From: an uncultured Marvinbryantia sp.
GTDB taxonomy: Bacteria; Bacillota; Clostridia; Lachnospirales; Lachnospiraceae
DNA: 25,445 nt
Assembly (NCBI GenBank): GCA_934394985.1
Contig: CAKRRF010000034.1
Coordinates: 1 to 25,445 of the forward strand
Direction: 5' to 3'
Each line of letters starts with the position of its first letter. Position 1 is the stretch's first letter. Positions 22,679 to 25,445 of the stretch are shown here, piece after piece. The translations under genes were made by a program, and so were the position numbers. The notes beneath the pieces are model-generated. The model ran no database searches and was not told the DNA's origin. It was given only the letters and a program-made list of their open reading frames with translations.

Positions 22679-24640
22679 ATGATCATTACATTAAAAGATG
22701 GATCAAAAAAAGAATATACAGAAAGCAAATCAGTATATGATATTGCATTAGATATCAGCGAGGGATTGGCCAGAGCAGCCTGTGCCGGAGAAGTGGATGG
22801 AGAAACAGTGGATTTAAGAACGGTTATTGACAAAGACTGTGAGCTGAATATTCTGACAGCCAAGGATGCAGCAGGTCTTGCGGCTCTTCGTCACACCACA
22901 TCTCATGTGTTGGCAGAAGCGGTAAAGAATCTGTTCCCAGAGGCAAAGCTGGCGATCGGACCATCTATTGAAAATGGATTCTATTATGATTTTGATCATG
23001 CACCATTTTCAAGAGAAGATCTGGACAACATTGAGAAAGAAATGAAGAAGATTATCAAAAAAGGTGCCCGTCTGGAAAAATTTACACTGTCAAGAGCAGA
23101 AGCAGTGAAATTTATGGAAGAAAAAGGCGAACCTTATAAAGTAGAACTGATTCAGGATCTGCCGGAAGATGCAACAATTTCTTTCTATAGTCAGGGAGAA
23201 TTTACCGATCTGTGTGCCGGACCACATCTGATGAACACAAAACATATCAAGGCATTTAAACTGATTTCTTCTTCAGGCGCTTACTGGAGAGGAAATGAAA
23301 AGAACAAGATGCTGGCGCGTATTTACGGAACTGCATTTGCATCTAAGGATGAATTAAAAGAATATCTGGAACAGAGAGAAGAAGCTCTGAAGCGTGACCA
23401 TAACAAGCTGGGACGTGAAATGGAACTGTTTACAACCGTTGACGTGATTGGTCAGGGACTTCCGCTGCTGATGCCAAAAGGCGTCATTATGGTAAAAGAA
23501 CTGCAGAGATGGATTGAAGATCTGGAAGATAATGAATGGGGTTATGTAAGAACCAAGACTCCACTGATGGCAAAGAGCGATCTGTATAAGATTTCCGGAC
23601 ACTGGGATCATTACAAGGATGGTATGTTTGTGCTTGGCGATGAAGAAAAAGACAAAGAAGTATTTGCCCTTCGTCCTATGACCTGTCCATTCCAGTATTA
23701 TGTATATAAAGCAACTCAGCATTCTTACCGTGATCTGCCAATCCGTATGGGTGAGACATCTACTTTATTCCGTAATGAGGATTCAGGAGAAATGCATGGT
23801 CTGACCCGTGTACGTCAGTTTACGATTTCGGAAGGTCATCTGATTGTAAGACCAGATCAGATGGTAGAAGAATTCAAGGGCTGTCTGGCTCTTGCAAAAT
23901 ACTGTCTGGAAACACTGGGACTGGATGGAGAAGTTACGTATCATCTGTCTAAATGGGATCCGAATGATACAGAAAAATATATCGGTGACGCAGATGTATG
24001 GAATGAAACGGAAGAAGATATCCGCCAGATACTGACAGAACTGAATGTACCATTTGTAGAGGATGTGGGAGAGGCTGCATTCTATGGACCAAAGGTAGAT
24101 ATCAATGCGAAGAATGTATTTGGAAAAGAAGATACGATGATTACTGTGCAGTGGGATGCTCTGCTGGCAGAACAGTTTGATATGTACTATATTGATGAAA
24201 ATGGAGAAAAGAAACGTCCATGTATCATTCACAGAACATCTATGGGATGCTATGAGAGAACACTGGCATGGCTGATCGAGTTCTATGGTGGCAAGTTCCC
24301 GACATGGCTTTGTCCGGAACAGGTGCGAGTACTTCCGATTTCTGAAAAATATGCAGAGTATGCTGAAAAAGTAAATGCTGAGATTAAGAAAAACGGAATC
24401 CGTACATCTGTGGATAACCGTTCTGAAAAGATTGGCTGGAAGATTCGTGATGCACGTATGGCCCGTGTACCATATATGGTAATGGTTGGTGCAAAAGAAG
24501 AAGAGGAACAGAAGATTTCTGTAAGAAGCAGATATCTTGGAGATGAAGGCCAGAAGGATCTGGGTGAATTTATTGATGCACTCTGCAAGGAAATACGTAC
24601 CAAAGAGATTCGTAAGATTGAAGTAGAAGAACAGAAATAG
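22679..24640 (+). CDS. thrS: Threonyl-tRNA synthetase ThrS
   Basis: Charges tRNA-Thr with threonine. The protein has 653 residues, full length. The order is a TGS domain (residues ~1-62), an editing domain with HTTSH (His72, His76) and CAGPH (Cys179, His183), a class II catalytic core, and an anticodon-binding domain from about residue 540. The zinc and threonine site ligands are Cys336 (MTCPF), His387 (EGHL) and His518 (IHRT). Motif 2 is LFRNEDSGEMHGLTRVRQF. The QFTISEGH and RTSMGCYERTLA segments differ from E. coli but look like a clostridial subtype. The ribosome site GAGGAGG lies in the end of the preceding gene, so translation is probably coupled. Confidence 0.97.
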   Translation: MIITLKDGSKKEYTESKSVYDIALDISEGLARAACAGEVDGETVDLRTVIDKDCELNILTAKDAAGLAALRHTTSHVLAEAVKNLFPEAKLAIGPSIENGFYYDFDHAPFSREDLDNIEKEMKKIIKKGARLEKFTLSRAEAVKFMEEKGEPYKVELIQDLPEDATISFYSQGEFTDLCAGPHLMNTKHIKAFKLISSSGAYWRGNEKNKMLARIYGTAFASKDELKEYLEQREEALKRDHNKLGREMELFTTVDVIGQGLPLLMPKGVIMVKELQRWIEDLEDNEWGYVRTKTPLMAKSDLYKISGHWDHYKDGMFVLGDEEKDKEVFALRPMTCPFQYYVYKATQHSYRDLPIRMGETSTLFRNEDSGEMHGLTRVRQFTISEGHLIVRPDQMVEEFKGCLALAKYCLETLGLDGEVTYHLSKWDPNDTEKYIGDADVWNETEEDIRQILTELNVPFVEDVGEAAFYGPKVDINAKNVFGKEDTMITVQWDALLAEQFDMYYIDENGEKKRPCIIHRTSMGCYERTLAWLIEFYGGKFPTWLCPEQVRVLPISEKYAEYAEKVNAEIKKNGIRTSVDNRSEKIGWKIRDARMARVPYMVMVGAKEEEEQKISVRSRYLGDEGQKDLGEFIDALCKEIRTKEIRKIEVEEQK

Positions 24641-24649
24641 AACAGAAAA

Positions 24650-24672
24650 ATGCAGGCAGAAACTGACTGCAT
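24650..24672 (+). repeat. Small inverted repeat after thrS
   Basis: ATGCAG (24650-24655) pairs with CTGCAT (24667-24672), and an inner CAG/CTG extends it around AAA. No T-run follows, so it is at best a weak terminator or a transcript-end hairpin. Confidence 0.4.
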
Positions 24673-24697
24673 AAAATGATGATAACGGCAGATACTA
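24669..24697 (+). promoter_or_regulatory. Possible forespore (sigma-G-like) promoter before the DUF1540 gene
   Basis: GCATA (24669-24673), a 17-base spacer and GATACTA (24691-24697) fit the sigma-G pattern (GHATR, 17-18 bases, CATnnTA) with one mismatch. No sigma-A promoter is evident in this gap. Short motifs of this kind arise by chance, so this is tentative. Confidence 0.3.
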
Positions 24698-24727
24698 CCT
24701 TCTATAAAAAGAAAAGGAGGTAATAGC

Positions 24728-25039
24728 ATGCCGTTATTATCATGTAGTGCACAGAATTGCGTATATAATGAAGACAGATATTGTTCAAAAGGTGATATTC
24801 TGATACAGGGAGATGGGGCTCAGACAGCCTGTGAAACCTGCTGTTCCAGCTTTAAAGAAGCAGGAAATGGCAGCTGTAAAAATTCAATGGGAAGTCCGTC
24901 CGCAACGATCCAGATTGACTGCACCGCCTGTCAGTGTCATTACAATGAAAACAATCGATGCATGGCAGGGCAGGTAGATATTTCAGGTCAGTCTGCATGC
25001 AGCTGTACCCAGACCGAATGCAGTACGTTCGAAAAGTAA
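24728..25039 (+). CDS. Two-domain DUF1540 protein
   Basis: A 103-residue Cys-rich protein with two DUF1540 repeats: residues ~5-44 (CSAQNCVYNEDRYCSKGDI, then CETCCSSFKE) and ~64-103 (DCTACQCHYNENNRCMAGQV, then CTQTECSTFEK). Each repeat has the family pattern of paired cysteines around a Tyr-Asn segment and a conserved ending before Phe, suggesting metal binding. The function is unknown. AAGGAGG seven bases before the ATG is a strong ribosome site. It is followed by a clear terminator and stands apart from thrS by 87 bases. Confidence 0.9.
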   Translation: MPLLSCSAQNCVYNEDRYCSKGDILIQGDGAQTACETCCSSFKEAGNGSCKNSMGSPSATIQIDCTACQCHYNENNRCMAGQVDISGQSACSCTQTECSTFEK

Positions 25040-25069
25040 ATTGACGATATATCTGGAAACTGATAAAAT

Positions 25070-25107
25070 AACAGTGTCGATAGATGAACAATCGGCACTG
25101 TTTTTTT
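25070..25107 (+). terminator. Terminator after the DUF1540 gene
   Basis: AACAGTGTCGAT (25070-25081) pairs with ATCGGCACTGTT (25091-25102), including one T-G pair, and is followed by a run of T to 25107. Confidence 0.88.
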
Positions 25108-25159
25108 CAAGTAACATTACTTTGAAATGCAAAAATATGAAAAATGAAGCATTTTATGA

Positions 25160-25188
25160 TTGACAACAAAAAAAACACATGATATTAT
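25160..25188 (+). promoter_or_regulatory. Sigma-A promoter of the infC operon
   Basis: TTGACA (25160-25165), a 17-base spacer and TATTAT (25183-25188). A TATAAT also occurs at 25186 but at 20-base spacing. The transcript start is expected near 25195. Confidence 0.72.
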
Positions 25189-25194
25189 AATCAA

Positions 25195-25374
25195 GTATGA
25201 AAGAAATCAAAGCAGAGGATCCACTCTCACCGCAGCATGAAAAGATATGACTGATGGTTAATATGTTTTATAGTTTATAAAACTATAGGTGTATTAGGAG
25301 TGGATAGAATTTTATCCATTCTTTTTTGTATGGATAGAGAATGCTTCAGTCACAATGTATGGAGGTGCACTACA
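25195..25374 (+). promoter_or_regulatory. L20-type attenuator leader before infC
   Basis: The leader has two mutually exclusive pairings. GAGTGGATA (25298-25306) with TATCCATTC (25313-25321), followed by TTTTTT, makes a terminator. ATCCACTC (25219-25226) is perfectly complementary to GAGTGGAT (25298-25305) and would form an antiterminator. Between them is an 8-bp hairpin, TATAGTTT (25269-25276) with AAACTATA (25280-25287). In Firmicutes the infC-rpmI-rplT operon is controlled by ribosomal protein L20 binding such a leader. The position and architecture fit, though I could not compare it with the family model. Confidence 0.75.
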
Positions 25375-25445
25375 ATTAGCGATTTAATGATTAATGAGCA
25401 GATCAGAGATAAAGAGATCCGTCTGATCGGGGAACATGGAGAACA
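25375..25445 (+). CDS. infC: Translation initiation factor IF-3, start only, AUU start codon
   Basis: The first 23 codons of IF-3, cut by the window end. The reading is (M)SDLMINEQIRDKEIRLIGE, the usual N-terminus of Lachnospiraceae-type IF-3. The start is ATT at 25375, with GGAGGTG (25361-25367) seven bases upstream. The first in-frame ATG (25387) is 19 bases from that site, too far. An AUU start is a well-known feature of infC, letting IF-3 limit its own translation. rpmI and rplT are expected next, outside the window. Confidence 0.9.
   Translation, partial: MSDLMINEQIRDKEIRLIGEHGE

Noticed and set aside
1..25445. CRISPR arrays, insertion sequences, phage genes, tRNA or rRNA genes
   Set aside because: No spaced repeats, transposase or integrase motifs, or tRNA/rRNA-like sequences were seen on either strand.

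Overview
The window looks like a core chromosomal segment of a spore-forming gut Firmicute of the family Lachnospiraceae (Blautia/Ruminococcus-like). The evidence is the spoIIGA-sigE-sigG sporulation block, a low-to-mid GC composition, strong AGGAGG-type ribosome sites, a T-box before thrS, an L20-type leader before infC, and large uncharacterised families (DUF5717/DUF5716-like, family names recalled rather than searched) that I associate with Lachnospiraceae. I see no tRNA, rRNA, insertion sequence, phage gene or CRISPR array.

Layout. 1-885 is the 3' part of a sensor histidine kinase. 960-3530 holds spoIIGA and sigE behind a promoter with the hallmarks of a Spo0A-activated spoIIG promoter, then sigG. 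A small PRC-barrel sporulation protein gene (ylmC/ymxH family) converges on sigG. 3829-4410 is nrdR with its own promoter. 4434-9973 is a three-gene cassette of unknown function: a 1180-residue protein with beta-rich ends and a helical middle, a degenerate Hsp70/actin-like protein, and a TPR-like protein. 10088-14445 is a purine block, purF-purB and then purA with its own promoter. On the minus strand a LysR-type regulator and a two-TM mini-protein are translationally coupled, and they face away from lysA and a yfcE-type phosphodiesterase. Next come a minus-strand lipoprotein with three zinc-knuckle-like modules, a YkgJ-type cysteine-cluster protein, a SEC-C protein overlapping a YdcF/DUF218 membrane protein, and a convergent secreted protein with an internal duplication. 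The right end has a threonine T-box leader, a small acidic membrane protein gene, thrS, a two-domain DUF1540 gene, and an L20-type attenuator leading into infC, which starts with AUU.

How parts work together. SpoIIGA is the membrane protease that activates pro-SigE in the mother cell, and SigG acts later in the forespore. PurF commits PRPP to purine synthesis, while PurB and PurA complete the AMP branch. LysA makes lysine from meso-diaminopimelate, and its divergent LysR-type neighbour is its most likely regulator. thrS and the mini-protein before it share one T-box switch that reads uncharged tRNA-Thr. The best candidate for an undescribed system is the three-gene cassette at 4434-9973. The secreted repeat protein, the zinc-knuckle lipoprotein and the mini-protein before thrS are smaller candidates.
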